DNA of 11,094 nt from an uncultured Cellvibrio sp. (GCA_946481095.1 CAMLML010000109.1:1-11094); one strand, 5' to 3'; counted from the stretch's first letter, positions 1 through 7,843 are shown. The notes: generated by a model from the letters alone, not told the origin. Program-made: numbers and translations.

Positions 1-26
1 ACTAACAAATAGAACTCGCTTCATTT

Positions 27-557
27 TTAATAAGTGGCCTTAAATTGCATACTGGGTATAAACAAACCCACCCACTTATCTAACAGCTCCTCTTCCCAAG
101 GCACAACATTGGAAACTCGAAAATAAACAGGCTTCGCTGGAATGGTAAAAGTAGGAAAAAGAATGGTATCTGTTTTACCGGTTCCGCGAACTTCTCTTTG
201 TGCAACGGCGATATACCTCCAGGTAACTGGATCTATCACCTCCATGTTAACAACATAGGCTTCCCAAGATTTAATTTGCGCACTCGATACGGTGCTTTTC
301 CCCGACACCATTTTTGCTGGAAATTGATATTGACGACCAACAGCTGACCAATTTTTTGTTGCCTTCCAATGTACAGTAAGTAATGCTTCCGAACTGTTTT
401 TGTTTGGTGGCAACGCACCGGCCTGATTGTAAGCCTCATAATTCCAACCTGGCAAAGTGATCGACGCCCAGTAGGTATATTCAGCCGCCTGAGTTTGATA
501 AACACCAAGAAAAAATAAAATAAAAACAAAACGCATTGCATTAAAAGAAATTTTCAT
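27..557 (-). CDS. Small secreted protein of unknown function (paralogue A)
   Basis: A 176-residue protein that I do not recognise as a named family. Residues 1-24 form a typical Sec signal peptide: a positive start (MKIS...R), a hydrophobic stretch (FVFILFFLGVY) and a QTQA cleavage-type end, so the mature protein is probably periplasmic or extracellular. It has no cysteine. The mature part is rich in short alternating hydrophobic segments, suggesting a beta-sandwich. The most distinctive blocks are WSAVGR (70-75), VNMEVIDPVTWRYIAVA (103-119) and VYFRV (144-148), all shared with the adjacent gene product. The spacing (a central variable-strand segment, then a late YFRV strand) recalls galactose-binding-like jelly-roll modules, but that is inference only. 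The start ATG follows a TAAGG Shine-Dalgarno-like element. The gene lies 56 bp downstream of its paralogue on the same strand, so co-transcription is plausible. Confidence 0.75.
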   Translation of the reverse strand: MKISFNAMRFVFILFFLGVYQTQAAEYTYWASITLPGWNYEAYNQAGALPPNKNSSEALLTVHWKATKNWSAVGRQYQFPAKMVSGKSTVSSAQIKSWEAYVVNMEVIDPVTWRYIAVAQREVRGTGKTDTILFPTFTIPAKPVYFRVSNVVPWEEELLDKWVGLFIPSMQFKATY

Positions 558-613
558 AATTCAATACCTTAGTTGTCAGTGTTTTAGATAAAAAAATACG
601 AGCCGTGATATTT

Positions 614-1147
614 TTAATAGTTAGCAGCGAAAGTCATTTGATCCACATCCAACGAAACCGCACTACCAGCACCAGTCAAGGCAACACGAAAATAAACTGA
701 TTTGGAAGGAACAGTAAAAGAAGGGAAAGGAATTGCTGCACCGGCTCCTTGTGGTACACCAAATGATCCCTTGTGAGTAGCGACTGCTACATATCGCCAT
801 GTGGCTGGATCAATAACTTCCATATTCACAGTAACGGAGCTACCCGCCCATAACACTGCACTCGAAATGCTTTTTCCTGACACTGCTCTTGATGGAAATT
901 TAAATTCACGCCCTACGGCAGACCAACCACCTGTTGCTCCACTTACATTCAAGTGAGCAACCCAACCACCGCAACAACTTCCACGCTCAAGGAAGATTGC
1001 TCTGCTGCCACTCCCTACAGTGTCAAGCCTCCAACCTGATGTCGAATCAAAATCCACTTTTTTAGAATAGACATCAGCCTGGGCCTGATGAAAACCAACA
1101 AAAAAAACGGTAATTAACAGATAACGTACAACGAGGGAAATTTTCAT
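614..1147 (-). CDS. Small secreted protein of unknown function (paralogue B)
   Basis: A 177-residue protein of unrecognised family and a tandem paralogue of the downstream gene. I place the start at the ATG at 1147, not at the 33-codons-longer frame opening at 1246. From 1147 the protein begins with a clean signal peptide (MKIS, then LLITVFFVGF, ending QAQA before D25), and a GGAA element lies about 7 nt upstream. Shared blocks are WSAVGR (75-80), GKSISSA (91-97), VNMEVIDPATWRYVAVA (107-123) and VYFRV (151-155). Near the end, SLDVDQMTF (165-173) looks like the closing strand of a carbohydrate-binding jelly roll, which is suggestive only. Unlike its sister it carries adjacent cysteines, C58-C59, in RGSCCGGW. 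The 16-nt start region (GAATTATGAAAATTTC) is identical in both genes, so the duplication included the translation start. Confidence 0.75.
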   Translation of the reverse strand: MKISLVVRYLLITVFFVGFHQAQADVYSKKVDFDSTSGWRLDTVGSGSRAIFLERGSCCGGWVAHLNVSGATGGWSAVGREFKFPSRAVSGKSISSAVLWAGSSVTVNMEVIDPATWRYVAVATHKGSFGVPQGAGAAIPFPSFTVPSKSVYFRVALTGAGSAVSLDVDQMTFAANY

Positions 1148-1558
1148 AATTCTGTTCCGTATGGGGTACAAAAGATAAGAGTGAAATTTATTATTGACTA
1201 ACCAGTTTTGAATTTTGCAACCAGAGGACAACTCAACCTCTGCCAAATCTCCACTTTTTTATAGGTATTATGCGACTCACAAAAAACATTGAGTCAGGTT
1301 CGTGTTAAACGGAAAAAAAAACCTGTTAGATGGTTTTACGAACAAACTAACGGCAAATAAACAAAAATCAGATAACGAATGACAGGGTCACAATTCTATT
1401 GGATTGATTAGCTGCCGAGGGTAAATATATTTTTTGCACTGCACCAGGATTTGCAGCACAGTTTAAAAAATTGTCACCGAAAGCAACACAAAAGCCTTCA
1501 CCCGGTCGAATTGGGGGAAGGCTTTCAATGAAAGGATGAAAAATAAAGGAAGAAAAAA
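1148..1558. other. Non-coding intergenic stretch
   Basis: 411 bases between paralogue B and the GH3 gene. The right end holds the GH3 terminator, listed separately. The left part is the 5' region of paralogue B on the minus strand. It contains a small inverted repeat (CAGAGG 1222-1227 / CCTCTG 1237-1242), but I could not identify a convincing -35/-10 pair. The middle (about 1260-1480) is AT-rich with A-runs, and I see no gene, RNA fold or repeat in it. Confidence 0.6.
1491..1525 (-). terminator. Intrinsic terminator of the GH3 gene
   Basis: The inverted repeat 1491-1503 / 1513-1525 forms a 13-bp stem with a single mismatch (1500/1516) and a 9-nt loop. Read on the minus strand, the stem ends in GAAGGCTTTT and runs into TTTTGTGTTG, a short U-rich tail. 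It lies about 33 nt past the GH3 stop codon. On the plus strand the stem is followed by CAATG, so it works only for minus-strand transcription. Confidence 0.8.
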
Positions 1559-4018
1559 CTAGCGGACCAGAATAGTTTTATCTTTACCCTGGTGTTTTTC
1601 CCAACGCACGTTGGAAAAAACCAGATCCAATTTATGGCTGGATACCAAAGCAAAAGGCTCTATTACCAACGCAAATAATTCATGAGGTAATCTGTGTAAA
1701 CCAAAATTGGTTAACACTTCAGGGAATAAATTCAGGCTGATGGAAATTGTTTTCCAACCTGCTCCCGCTATGGTTTTAAACTGACTGGTGATATCAACTT
1801 CGGTATTGCAAGAGGGGCCGCAACCTATGCGCACCATCACCTGCCCTTCGGGAACCTGATTAATTTTGACATCGAATACCAATGCAGAATCGGACTCAAA
1901 ATAATCGCTTAAAACTTGTCGATTATGTGTTGAGAGCGCAACGATTCCGAGCCCTTCCCCATTCCATTGCACTCGCCTTGCATCTTCCTGCACATCGCGA
2001 TCTATAACACTGACACTGAGCGAAGACACAGTAACCTGATTGTCATTCATCACCACACGATCATTATTTTTACCTTCCAGCAAAATAAAATAAGGCGCGA
2101 CCGGGCGACGATTAAATACTTCCAACACATCGGAACAAATTACTTCGGACAATCCCTCTTCACTCAAATTATCATCGAGGGTATTTTCCTGACCGTAAGT
2201 CATACCATAACCATAAGCAAAGAGCGGATCATAATGTTCATCGCCAATATTTAATGGGCCATGATCCGGTGTTTTCGGCCATGAAAAACTTAAACGACCT
2301 TTTATTGGATGCGCTATCTCACCTGTTGCTGTTTTGAATAATACGTCGGCAATTCCGCCACCTTCAGTACCGGGTTGCCAGATCACCACAAACGCATCGG
2401 ATGCATTCAATTCACGGTTAATCCACATGGGACGACCGGTTACAAATAATGCGACTACAGGAATGTTTTGGGATTTGAATTTTTTCAGCAGATCAATATC
2501 GCGTGTATCACTTGCTTTTAATAACTGGTGCTGCACATCGCCTTGCATTTCCGCATAGGGATCTTCACCAAACACGACTATGGCGACGTCCGGTTTTTGT
2601 TGAAATTCACCTTCAGGACTCAACACCGCTTTTCCACCGGCAGATTTCACTGCCGCTTCAATTCCCATCCATATGGTTGTAGCACCGGGGAAATCCGCCA
2701 TAGTATTGCCAGTGCCCTGCCAGTTAACTGACCAACCACCCGTTTGTTTGCTGATATTGTCTGCACCATCGCCTGCAACCAATACATTGAGTTTTGGCGA
2801 TAAAGGTAATAATTGATTTTTATTTTTCAGCAGCACTAATGATTCGCGCACAATTTGTCTCGCCACTGCGCGATGTGCAGGTGCACCTAACAAATCATCA
2901 CGACCGGAAAGCGGGCGTGAAGATGGCAAACCTTTGTTCCATAAATTTGCACGCAATTTCACGCGGAGAATTCGACGCACTGCATCATCACAACGCGATT
3001 GTGGAATCACACCGGATTTAATTTGTGCAACCGTATTGTGATACAACTCTTTCCAGTCTGGATCGGGCACCATAAAAATATCCAAACCGGCATTAATCGC
3101 CTGCGGACAATTTAATACTGTGGCACCTGCAACAAATCCATGACCATTCCAATCACCGACAACCAATCCATCAAAACCCAATTTTTCTTTCAGTACGTCA
3201 GTCAATAAATATTGGTGACCATGCATATGAATGCCATGCCAGGAATTAAACGATGCCATCACCGCTTGCACACCGGCTTCAATTGCACTGACATAACCTG
3301 CCGCATGAATGCGATAAAGTTCTTCTTCGCTGGATAAACAATTGCCGCGATCTATACCATTTTGTGTGCCGCCGTCGCCTATATAGTGCTTGGCTGTAGA
3401 AATGACTTTTACGGGCGATAAAAATTCTTTGCTGTTCGCATCACCTTGCAAACCATTCACCATTTCACTGGCGTATTCTTTTACCAAATCCGGATGCTCG
3501 GACCAGGATTCATAGGTGCGACCCCAACGGTCATCACGTGCTACTGCAACTGTGGGCGAGAAATCCCAATCCAAACCTGTCACTGCAATTTCGGTTGCCG
3601 TAATTTCACCAATCTTGCGAATTAAATCCGGGTTACGCATGGCACCCAATGCAATGTTGTGCGGGAAAAGTGTTGCGCCCACTATGTTACCAACGCCATG
3701 TACCGCATCCGTTCCCCACATGATGGGAATAGCAATTTTTCCATCAGAAGTGTCCATTGAAGCCTGATAATAAGCATCGGCAATCGCTAACCAATCAGCT
3801 GCTTTTGAATAACGGTTGCCATTGGGAACAGACCCACCACCATTTAATACTGATCCTATGTGATAGTCCTTTACATCCTGTGCTGTTAACCAGCGAATTT
3901 CCGGCTGGATCATTTGACCCACTTTTTCTTCCAGGCTCATTTTGGACAAGAGCTTTTCCACTTCAAGTTCCAGTGCTGGATCTGCCTTTAATTTACTAAT
4001 AACTTTCTGCCACAACAC
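1559..4018 (-). CDS. GH3 exo-beta-glucosidase (ExoP-like 1,4/1,3-beta-glucan glucohydrolase), probably cytoplasmic
   Basis: An 819-residue family 3 glycoside hydrolase that would release glucose from the non-reducing ends of cello-oligosaccharides or other beta-glucans. Positions below count from the longer frame opening at 4072 (subtract 18). The order is an N-terminal barrel (about 40-380), an alpha/beta domain (about 400-620) and a C-terminal extension (about 640-837) like the galactose-binding-like domain of Pseudoalteromonas ExoP. The nucleophile is D307 in DGLVVGDW. Substrate-pocket motifs include TDAVHG (121-126), RWGRTYESWSE (182-192) and K228-H229. The acid/base lies in FGEDPYAE (501-508), most likely E508 by comparison with barley ExoI, with E503 the alternative. 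The start is the GTG at 4018, 5 nt after a perfect GGAGGT; the TTG at 4013-4015 is a second candidate. The upstream TTG (4072) has no ribosome site and lies before the predicted transcription start. From the GTG the protein opens LWQKVISKLKADP with no signal peptide, unlike exported relatives. It is transcribed divergently from glucokinase. Confidence 0.92.
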   Translation of the reverse strand: MLWQKVISKLKADPALELEVEKLLSKMSLEEKVGQMIQPEIRWLTAQDVKDYHIGSVLNGGGSVPNGNRYSKAADWLAIADAYYQASMDTSDGKIAIPIMWGTDAVHGVGNIVGATLFPHNIALGAMRNPDLIRKIGEITATEIAVTGLDWDFSPTVAVARDDRWGRTYESWSEHPDLVKEYASEMVNGLQGDANSKEFLSPVKVISTAKHYIGDGGTQNGIDRGNCLSSEEELYRIHAAGYVSAIEAGVQAVMASFNSWHGIHMHGHQYLLTDVLKEKLGFDGLVVGDWNGHGFVAGATVLNCPQAINAGLDIFMVPDPDWKELYHNTVAQIKSGVIPQSRCDDAVRRILRVKLRANLWNKGLPSSRPLSGRDDLLGAPAHRAVARQIVRESLVLLKNKNQLLPLSPKLNVLVAGDGADNISKQTGGWSVNWQGTGNTMADFPGATTIWMGIEAAVKSAGGKAVLSPEGEFQQKPDVAIVVFGEDPYAEMQGDVQHQLLKASDTRDIDLLKKFKSQNIPVVALFVTGRPMWINRELNASDAFVVIWQPGTEGGGIADVLFKTATGEIAHPIKGRLSFSWPKTPDHGPLNIGDEHYDPLFAYGYGMTYGQENTLDDNLSEEGLSEVICSDVLEVFNRRPVAPYFILLEGKNNDRVVMNDNQVTVSSLSVSVIDRDVQEDARRVQWNGEGLGIVALSTHNRQVLSDYFESDSALVFDVKINQVPEGQVMVRIGCGPSCNTEVDITSQFKTIAGAGWKTISISLNLFPEVLTNFGLHRLPHELFALVIEPFALVSSHKLDLVFSNVRWEKHQGKDKTILVR

Positions 4019-4023
4019 AAGTG

Positions 4024-4029
4024 ACCTCC
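4024..4029 (-). promoter_or_regulatory. Ribosome binding site fixing the GH3 start
   Basis: The minus strand reads GGAGGT, a full match to the anti-Shine-Dalgarno core, 5 nt before a GTG (4018-4016) and 8 nt before a TTG (4015-4013). Both are in frame with the GH3 protein. This is why the 18 codons upstream, including the TTG at 4072, are excluded from the CDS. Confidence 0.8.
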
Positions 4030-4059
4030 GGGAACTTGCCAAATATAAAAATGTGCGAC

Positions 4060-4088
4060 AAACTACTATCAAATGACAGCGCTGTCAA
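4060..4088 (-). promoter_or_regulatory. Predicted sigma-70 promoter of the GH3 gene
   Basis: On the minus strand a perfect -35 TTGACA (4088-4083) is followed after 17 nt by TAGTTT (4065-4060), a weak -10. Transcription would begin near 4053, leaving a leader of about 35 nt before the GTG at 4018. The -35 lies within the 14-bp palindrome at 4074-4087, so a bound repressor would block polymerase directly. Confidence 0.6.
4074..4087. promoter_or_regulatory. LacI-family-type operator (perfect 14-bp palindrome)
   Basis: TGACAGC/GCTGTCA is an exact inverted repeat with a central CG, the classic architecture of LacI/GalR-family operators. TGACA-type half-sites are familiar in sugar-use regulons of Alteromonadales, Cellvibrio relatives and xanthomonads. 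It overlaps the GH3 -35 box and lies about 100 bp upstream of the likely glk start of transcription. GH3 should therefore be the main target, with glk only possibly affected. No LacI-type regulator gene is in the window. Confidence 0.75.
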
Positions 4089-4167
4089 ATAATACGCCAA
4101 TTTAATCAGACATCTTTAACCCGAACGAATATGTTAAAAATGCCCGGCTGATCAAATGGAAATTTAA

Positions 4168-4176
4168 TGCTATTCT
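4168..4176 (+). promoter_or_regulatory. Possible extended -10 promoter of glk
   Basis: TGCTATTCT fits the extended -10 form TGnTATAAT with two mismatches in the hexamer. The -35 region 16-17 nt upstream (around 4149-4154, TGATCA) is poor, as is usual for extended -10 promoters. The predicted start near 4183 gives a leader of about 27 nt before the ATG at 4210. Confidence 0.4.
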
Positions 4177-4209
4177 CGCGCCCGTTTTTTATTAACGACT
4201 GAGGTCATC

Positions 4210-5202
4210 ATGAACTTATTAGTAGCCGATATCGGCGGAACCAATGGTCGATTTGGCTTGGTTGATTACGACCCTGCCAGTTATCACAGTGGAAAAATTA
4301 ATTACACTGCAGCCAGGCAAATCACTCTGAAATGTGCTGAATACCCCGATATGGCCAGCATGATAAAAGATTGTTTCCGACAACTGGATGTGTCACCGGA
4401 ATATGCCTGCATCGCCATCGCAGGCCCCATTGAAGATGGTGAAGCTTTTATGACAAATTTAAACTGGCGTTTTTCAATTGAAGATTTGCGCCTTGCATTA
4501 AATCTGAAAAAGTTACACGTGATTAATGATTTTGCCGCTCACGCATTTGCCGTTCCCTTTCAAAAAGAAGATGAATTTTTTACCCTGCATCAGGGTAAAC
4601 CCAATAAATTCTGCCCGATTCTGGTGATGGGCCCCGGTACCGGATTCGGCATGGCGCAACTGGTTCCACATAAAGGCCAATGGACTGTAATCGCCACAGA
4701 GGGTGGTCATGCCAGTTTTGCACCTACCAATGAAAAAGAACTGGATATCAAACGTGTTTTATTGAAACAACAAAAACATGTGTCTGTTGAGAATATTCTT
4801 TCAGGAAATGGCTTGGTGAATTTATATAAAGCATTAACTATCATTGCTGGTGTTACTACTGAAAACTATTCTCCAGCCGATGTCAGTGGCAAAGGCATAG
4901 CCAATTCAGATCCAATTTGTACTGATGCAGTGTTAACTTTTTGCGATATTCTCGGAGAAGTTGCAGGGGATAAAGCACTTTCAACCGGCGCTCGTGGTGG
5001 CATAGTCATCACCGGCGGGATTACCGCAAAATTACTCGATATGATTCCAAAATCCAATTTCATGGAAAGATATAGAAACAAAGGCCCGCTGGAAGATTAT
5101 GTTAACGATATTAATATTCGCGTAGTACTGAATGATAAAGCTGCACTGGTGGGATCAGCTGCCTGGTTAATTCATCACACGCCGGAATTACACAGCCAGT
5201 AA
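4210..5202 (+). CDS. glk: Glucokinase (hexokinase-like Glk family)
   Basis: A 330-residue cytoplasmic enzyme that phosphorylates glucose with ATP to glucose-6-phosphate. The length matches bacterial Glk (about 320 residues). The N-terminal phosphate-binding motif is VADIGGTNGRFGL (5-17). The catalytic aspartate is D107 in VINDFAAHAFAVP (104-116). The second ATP-site loop is VMGPGTGFGMAQL (139-151). The glucose-binding TEGGHASFAPTNEKE (163-177) carries the conserved E164 and H167 of this family. A late adenosine-type motif is GGIVITGGI (263-271). The ATG has a GAGG at 4201-4204, 5 nt upstream. It is divergent from the GH3 glucosidase, whose product is its substrate, so the two form a short glucose-release and capture pathway. 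A strong hairpin terminator follows the stop. Confidence 0.95.
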   Translation: MNLLVADIGGTNGRFGLVDYDPASYHSGKINYTAARQITLKCAEYPDMASMIKDCFRQLDVSPEYACIAIAGPIEDGEAFMTNLNWRFSIEDLRLALNLKKLHVINDFAAHAFAVPFQKEDEFFTLHQGKPNKFCPILVMGPGTGFGMAQLVPHKGQWTVIATEGGHASFAPTNEKELDIKRVLLKQQKHVSVENILSGNGLVNLYKALTIIAGVTTENYSPADVSGKGIANSDPICTDAVLTFCDILGEVAGDKALSTGARGGIVITGGITAKLLDMIPKSNFMERYRNKGPLEDYVNDINIRVVLNDKAALVGSAAWLIHHTPELHSQ

Positions 5203-5230
5203 CGTCTGAAATTTATTTTCCAATCAAAAT

Positions 5231-5252
5231 AATCCCCGCAATAGCGGGGATT
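5231..5252. terminator. Bidirectional intrinsic terminator between glk and rlmKL
   Basis: AATCCCCGC (5231-5239), loop AATA, GCGGGGATT (5244-5252): a perfect 9-bp GC-rich stem with a 4-nt loop. The plus strand continues TTATTC, giving a U-rich tail for glk. The minus strand continues ATTTTG, giving one for rlmKL. It lies 28 nt after the glk stop and 15 nt beyond the rlmKL stop, as expected for a shared terminator of converging genes. Confidence 0.88.
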
Positions 5253-5267
5253 TTATTCACAACCTCA

Positions 5268-7523
5268 TTAATGTTTAATCAACCAGCACTGATGAATTTT
5301 CGGATTACGTTTGAAATCTTCATCAATGGTTTTGGCTGATATATTTTCAATGTTGTAGGCTGATAGAGCTTCTTCATCCAGATCAAAACTGCGCAGGTTA
5401 TTGGAAAATATCAAAGTACCTTTCTCATCCAAAGCACGCATGGACTTGTGAATTAAATCCACATGATCGCGCTGAATATCCAACACATCATCCATACGTT
5501 TTGAATTGGAAAAACTGGGAGGATCCAACAAAATCAAATCAAACAATTGATCATTTTCTTCCAACCATTGTAAACAATCCGCCTGTACCAAACGGTTTTT
5601 GGATTCACTTAAACCATTTAACGCAAAGTTTTTTCTAGCCCAATTCAGATAGGTGTTGGACATATCCACACTCACTGTATAACGCGCACCATTCATCGCT
5701 GCATACACACTGGCACTGGCGGTGTAACAAAATAAATTTAAAAAACGTTTATCTTTGGCTTGTTCTGCAATCATCTTACGAACAGGTCGGTGATCCAGAA
5801 ACAAACCCGTATCCAGATATTGCCAAAGATTGATATGCAATTTGCTAATCCCTTCCTGAACACTAAACAAGTCACCGGTCGGTGTTTCCTGTACTTTTTC
5901 GTATTGGGTTTTACCTTTATTGCGACGACGCTGTTTGTAACTGATTTGTGATTGCGGAATATTCAATACATAAGGCACAGCCAGGGTAATTTCCTGAAAA
6001 CGTGCAGCGGCTTTTTCTTCATCGACCGATTTGGGTGCTGCATACTCCTGCACATGTGCATAAATTTTTTCAGGTTTACCCGGCTGTATTTGACCGGTGT
6101 AAATATCAATCGCCGCAGAATATTCCGGCATATCGGCATCATAGAGTCGGTAACAACTGATTTGATTGGCTTTCAACCATTTATCCAATTGTTTTTTATT
6201 TTTCTGCAACCGATTCGCCAGCATTTGTGCGCCGGGGGTTAGAGCTTGTTCGCGTTCCTGCTGGACAGATTCTTTTACTTTTGCTTCGGCTACTTGACGC
6301 TTATTTTCATCATCACTAAAACGCTCATCTTGTTCAACGCGGCTTTTAACAAACGCGTCCTGATCAATTGAAAAAGTCAGTAGTTCACTGGCTATAGTGC
6401 CGTTAAAAAATTTATATTTCTTTTCGGCACGCAATCCCATTTGTTTTCCTAACTCAGGATTACCGGTAAAAATTGCAGCTTGCCAACCTTGAAATTCATT
6501 ACGCAATCGTTCACCCAAATGGGCATATAACAGTTTTAGCGCCTCTATATCACCCAGGCGTTCACCATAGGGTGGATTGGTCAAAATCAATCCGGAATCC
6601 AATTGTTTATGCGTAGGCTTTTTAAATTCGCCAACCTCTTTACGCGACACACGCAACCAATGATCCAATTCGGCGGTGACGATATTTTCTTCTGCAGCGC
6701 GAATCACTGACAAATCCGCATCATATCCGCGAATTTCCGGCAGATGCATATTCGCCAAACCCAATTTTTTTCGTTGATGCGCTTCATCACGCAACTCCAA
6801 CCAAATATCATTTTGATGATTTAACCAACGCTCAAAACCAAAACTGGCACGCGCCAATCCCGGTGCAATATCAGCAGCAATTAATGCAGCTTCAATTAAA
6901 AAAGTGCCTGATCCACACATAGGATCCAATAATGCTCCACCTTCTTTGGCAATTTGCGGCCACCCGGCGCGCAATAAAATGCCTGCCGCCAAATTTTCTT
7001 TTAAGGGTGCGATACCTTGTTTCAAACGATAGCCGCGACGATGCAAACTATCGCCGGATAAATCGATACTGATAATCACATTATTTTTAGATAAACGAGC
7101 ATTGACTCGTAGATCAGGATCACGTTTGGCAATGGAGGGGCGCGATCCGGAAAAATCACGAACACAATCCACAATCGCATCTTTAATTTTCATCGCGCCA
7201 AATTGTGTATTGCGAATAGCATCGTTGGTGCCAACAAAATCAATTAACAAACTGCCACTGGGACTGATGTGTTCTTGCCAGGGAAGTTTACGCACAGCTT
7301 CGTAAAGATCCTCCTGACTGGAAACAGGGAATGAATCCAAAGGTAATAAAATTTTATTGGCCAGACGCGACCAGAGGTTTACTTTATAAGCAAGGCGAAT
7401 ATCGCCAGAGAAATAAACACCGGCAACTGTCTCACGCAGATCAGTTGCACCTAAATCATTTAACTCTTGAAAAAGTAGCCCTTCGAGGCTTTTGGGGCAG
7501 GTCGCAAAAAATTGGTAGGTCAT
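5268..7523 (-). CDS. rlmL: Bifunctional 23S rRNA methyltransferase RlmKL
   Basis: A 751-residue protein that methylates 23S rRNA at G2445 (N2, RlmL half) and G2069 (N7, RlmK half) using S-adenosylmethionine during large-subunit assembly. Residues about 1-165 are the THUMP RNA-binding region. The RlmL methyltransferase has its SAM loop at LLDPMCGSGTFLIEAA (198-213) and its catalytic NPPY at NPPYGERLG (316-324). A charged, probably helical linker (about 390-450) leads to the RlmK half. That half has FLDHRPVR (575-582), SAM loop FLNLFCYTASASVYAA (594-609), SVD (618-620) and LLDPPSFSNSKR (665-676). Length and order match the fused gammaproteobacterial enzyme, with no sign of damage. The ATG at 7523 has only a weak ribosome site. 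The gene begins 36 nt after the fliT stop on the same strand with no terminator between them, so readthrough from the flagellar pair is possible. Confidence 0.96.
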   Translation of the reverse strand: MTYQFFATCPKSLEGLLFQELNDLGATDLRETVAGVYFSGDIRLAYKVNLWSRLANKILLPLDSFPVSSQEDLYEAVRKLPWQEHISPSGSLLIDFVGTNDAIRNTQFGAMKIKDAIVDCVRDFSGSRPSIAKRDPDLRVNARLSKNNVIISIDLSGDSLHRRGYRLKQGIAPLKENLAAGILLRAGWPQIAKEGGALLDPMCGSGTFLIEAALIAADIAPGLARASFGFERWLNHQNDIWLELRDEAHQRKKLGLANMHLPEIRGYDADLSVIRAAEENIVTAELDHWLRVSRKEVGEFKKPTHKQLDSGLILTNPPYGERLGDIEALKLLYAHLGERLRNEFQGWQAAIFTGNPELGKQMGLRAEKKYKFFNGTIASELLTFSIDQDAFVKSRVEQDERFSDDENKRQVAEAKVKESVQQEREQALTPGAQMLANRLQKNKKQLDKWLKANQISCYRLYDADMPEYSAAIDIYTGQIQPGKPEKIYAHVQEYAAPKSVDEEKAAARFQEITLAVPYVLNIPQSQISYKQRRRNKGKTQYEKVQETPTGDLFSVQEGISKLHINLWQYLDTGLFLDHRPVRKMIAEQAKDKRFLNLFCYTASASVYAAMNGARYTVSVDMSNTYLNWARKNFALNGLSESKNRLVQADCLQWLEENDQLFDLILLDPPSFSNSKRMDDVLDIQRDHVDLIHKSMRALDEKGTLIFSNNLRSFDLDEEALSAYNIENISAKTIDEDFKRNPKIHQCWLIKH

Positions 7524-7552
7524 GCAAAGGTCACTCGAAAACTGAAGCTCGA

Positions 7553-7558
7553 AGTATA
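7553..7558 (-). promoter_or_regulatory. Possible -10 element ahead of rlmKL
   Basis: The minus strand reads TATACT in the 36-nt gap after fliT, a good -10 hexamer about 30 nt before the rlmKL ATG. The sequence 17-18 nt upstream (inside the fliT end) does not resemble TTGACA. It could be a weak promoter giving rlmKL expression independent of the flagellar promoter. Confidence 0.3.
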
Positions 7559-7559
7559 C

Positions 7560-7841
7560 CTAGCTGACTTTTTCTAATACATCCATTTCTTGATGACAGC
7601 GAACAATTAAATTCGCATAAACACCTTTGAGTTCGGATAAGGCACGCACCAGAGTCGATTTATCTTCACGATTGGCCACTATGACTTTTTCAATCAGATT
7701 TGCACAAATCGCATCCAGCTGACGAATTTTTTCCCAATCTTCCATTTGGACTGCTGCGTTTAATTCACTCTGCACTGTACGTAATGCAGAGATTCCGGCT
7801 TCACCTTCATAAGAGGGATTTTCAACCAGTTTCAAGGTCAT
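7560..7841 (-). CDS. fliT: FliT-like flagellar chaperone / small helical protein
   Basis: A 93-residue, almost entirely helical protein with no signal peptide, membrane segment or cysteine-rich motif (one Cys in each half). Regular hydrophobic spacing across about 17-90 suggests two or three amphipathic helices (ISALRTVQSELNAAV; WEKIRQLDAICANLIEKVI; TLVRALSELKGVYANLIVRCHQEM). In size, helical content and position directly after fliS it fits the FliT/FliT-like family, which binds the filament cap protein FliD or export components. FliT sequences are poorly conserved, so the assignment rests mainly on context. The ATG lies 2 nt after the fliS stop, with TGAGGA inside the end of fliS, so translation is probably coupled to fliS. 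Confidence 0.65.
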   Translation of the reverse strand: MTLKLVENPSYEGEAGISALRTVQSELNAAVQMEDWEKIRQLDAICANLIEKVIVANREDKSTLVRALSELKGVYANLIVRCHQEMDVLEKVS

Positions 7842-7843
7842 GA

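Noticed and set aside
592..615. Inverted repeat AAAAATA / TATTTTT between the two secreted protein genes as a terminator
   Set aside because: The stem is only A-T pairs with a 10-nt loop and overlaps the stop codon of paralogue B, so it is too weak to call.
1222..1242. CAGAGG / CCTCTG hairpin upstream of paralogue B as a riboswitch or regulator site
   Set aside because: It is a single 6-bp stem with no conserved aptamer-like elements around it.
1148..1246. A 33-codon extension upstream of secreted paralogue B
   Set aside because: It would bury the signal peptide inside the protein, and it has no counterpart in the sister gene, whose start region is otherwise identical.
1380..1390. TGACAGGGTCA as a second LacI-type operator
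   Set aside because: It shares the TGACAG half-site but has an 11-nt odd-spaced arrangement without the central CG, and it has no promoter beside it. Chance is likely.
1967..3999. Several plus-strand open frames of 67-95 codons antisense to the GH3 gene
   Set aside because: They have no recognisable domains or good ribosome sites and sit opposite a well-conserved enzyme, so they are reading-frame shadows.
4019..4072. An 18-codon N-terminal extension of the GH3 protein from a TTG
   Set aside because: No ribosome site precedes it, it touches the operator, and it lies upstream of the predicted transcription start. GGAGGT points to the GTG at 4018.
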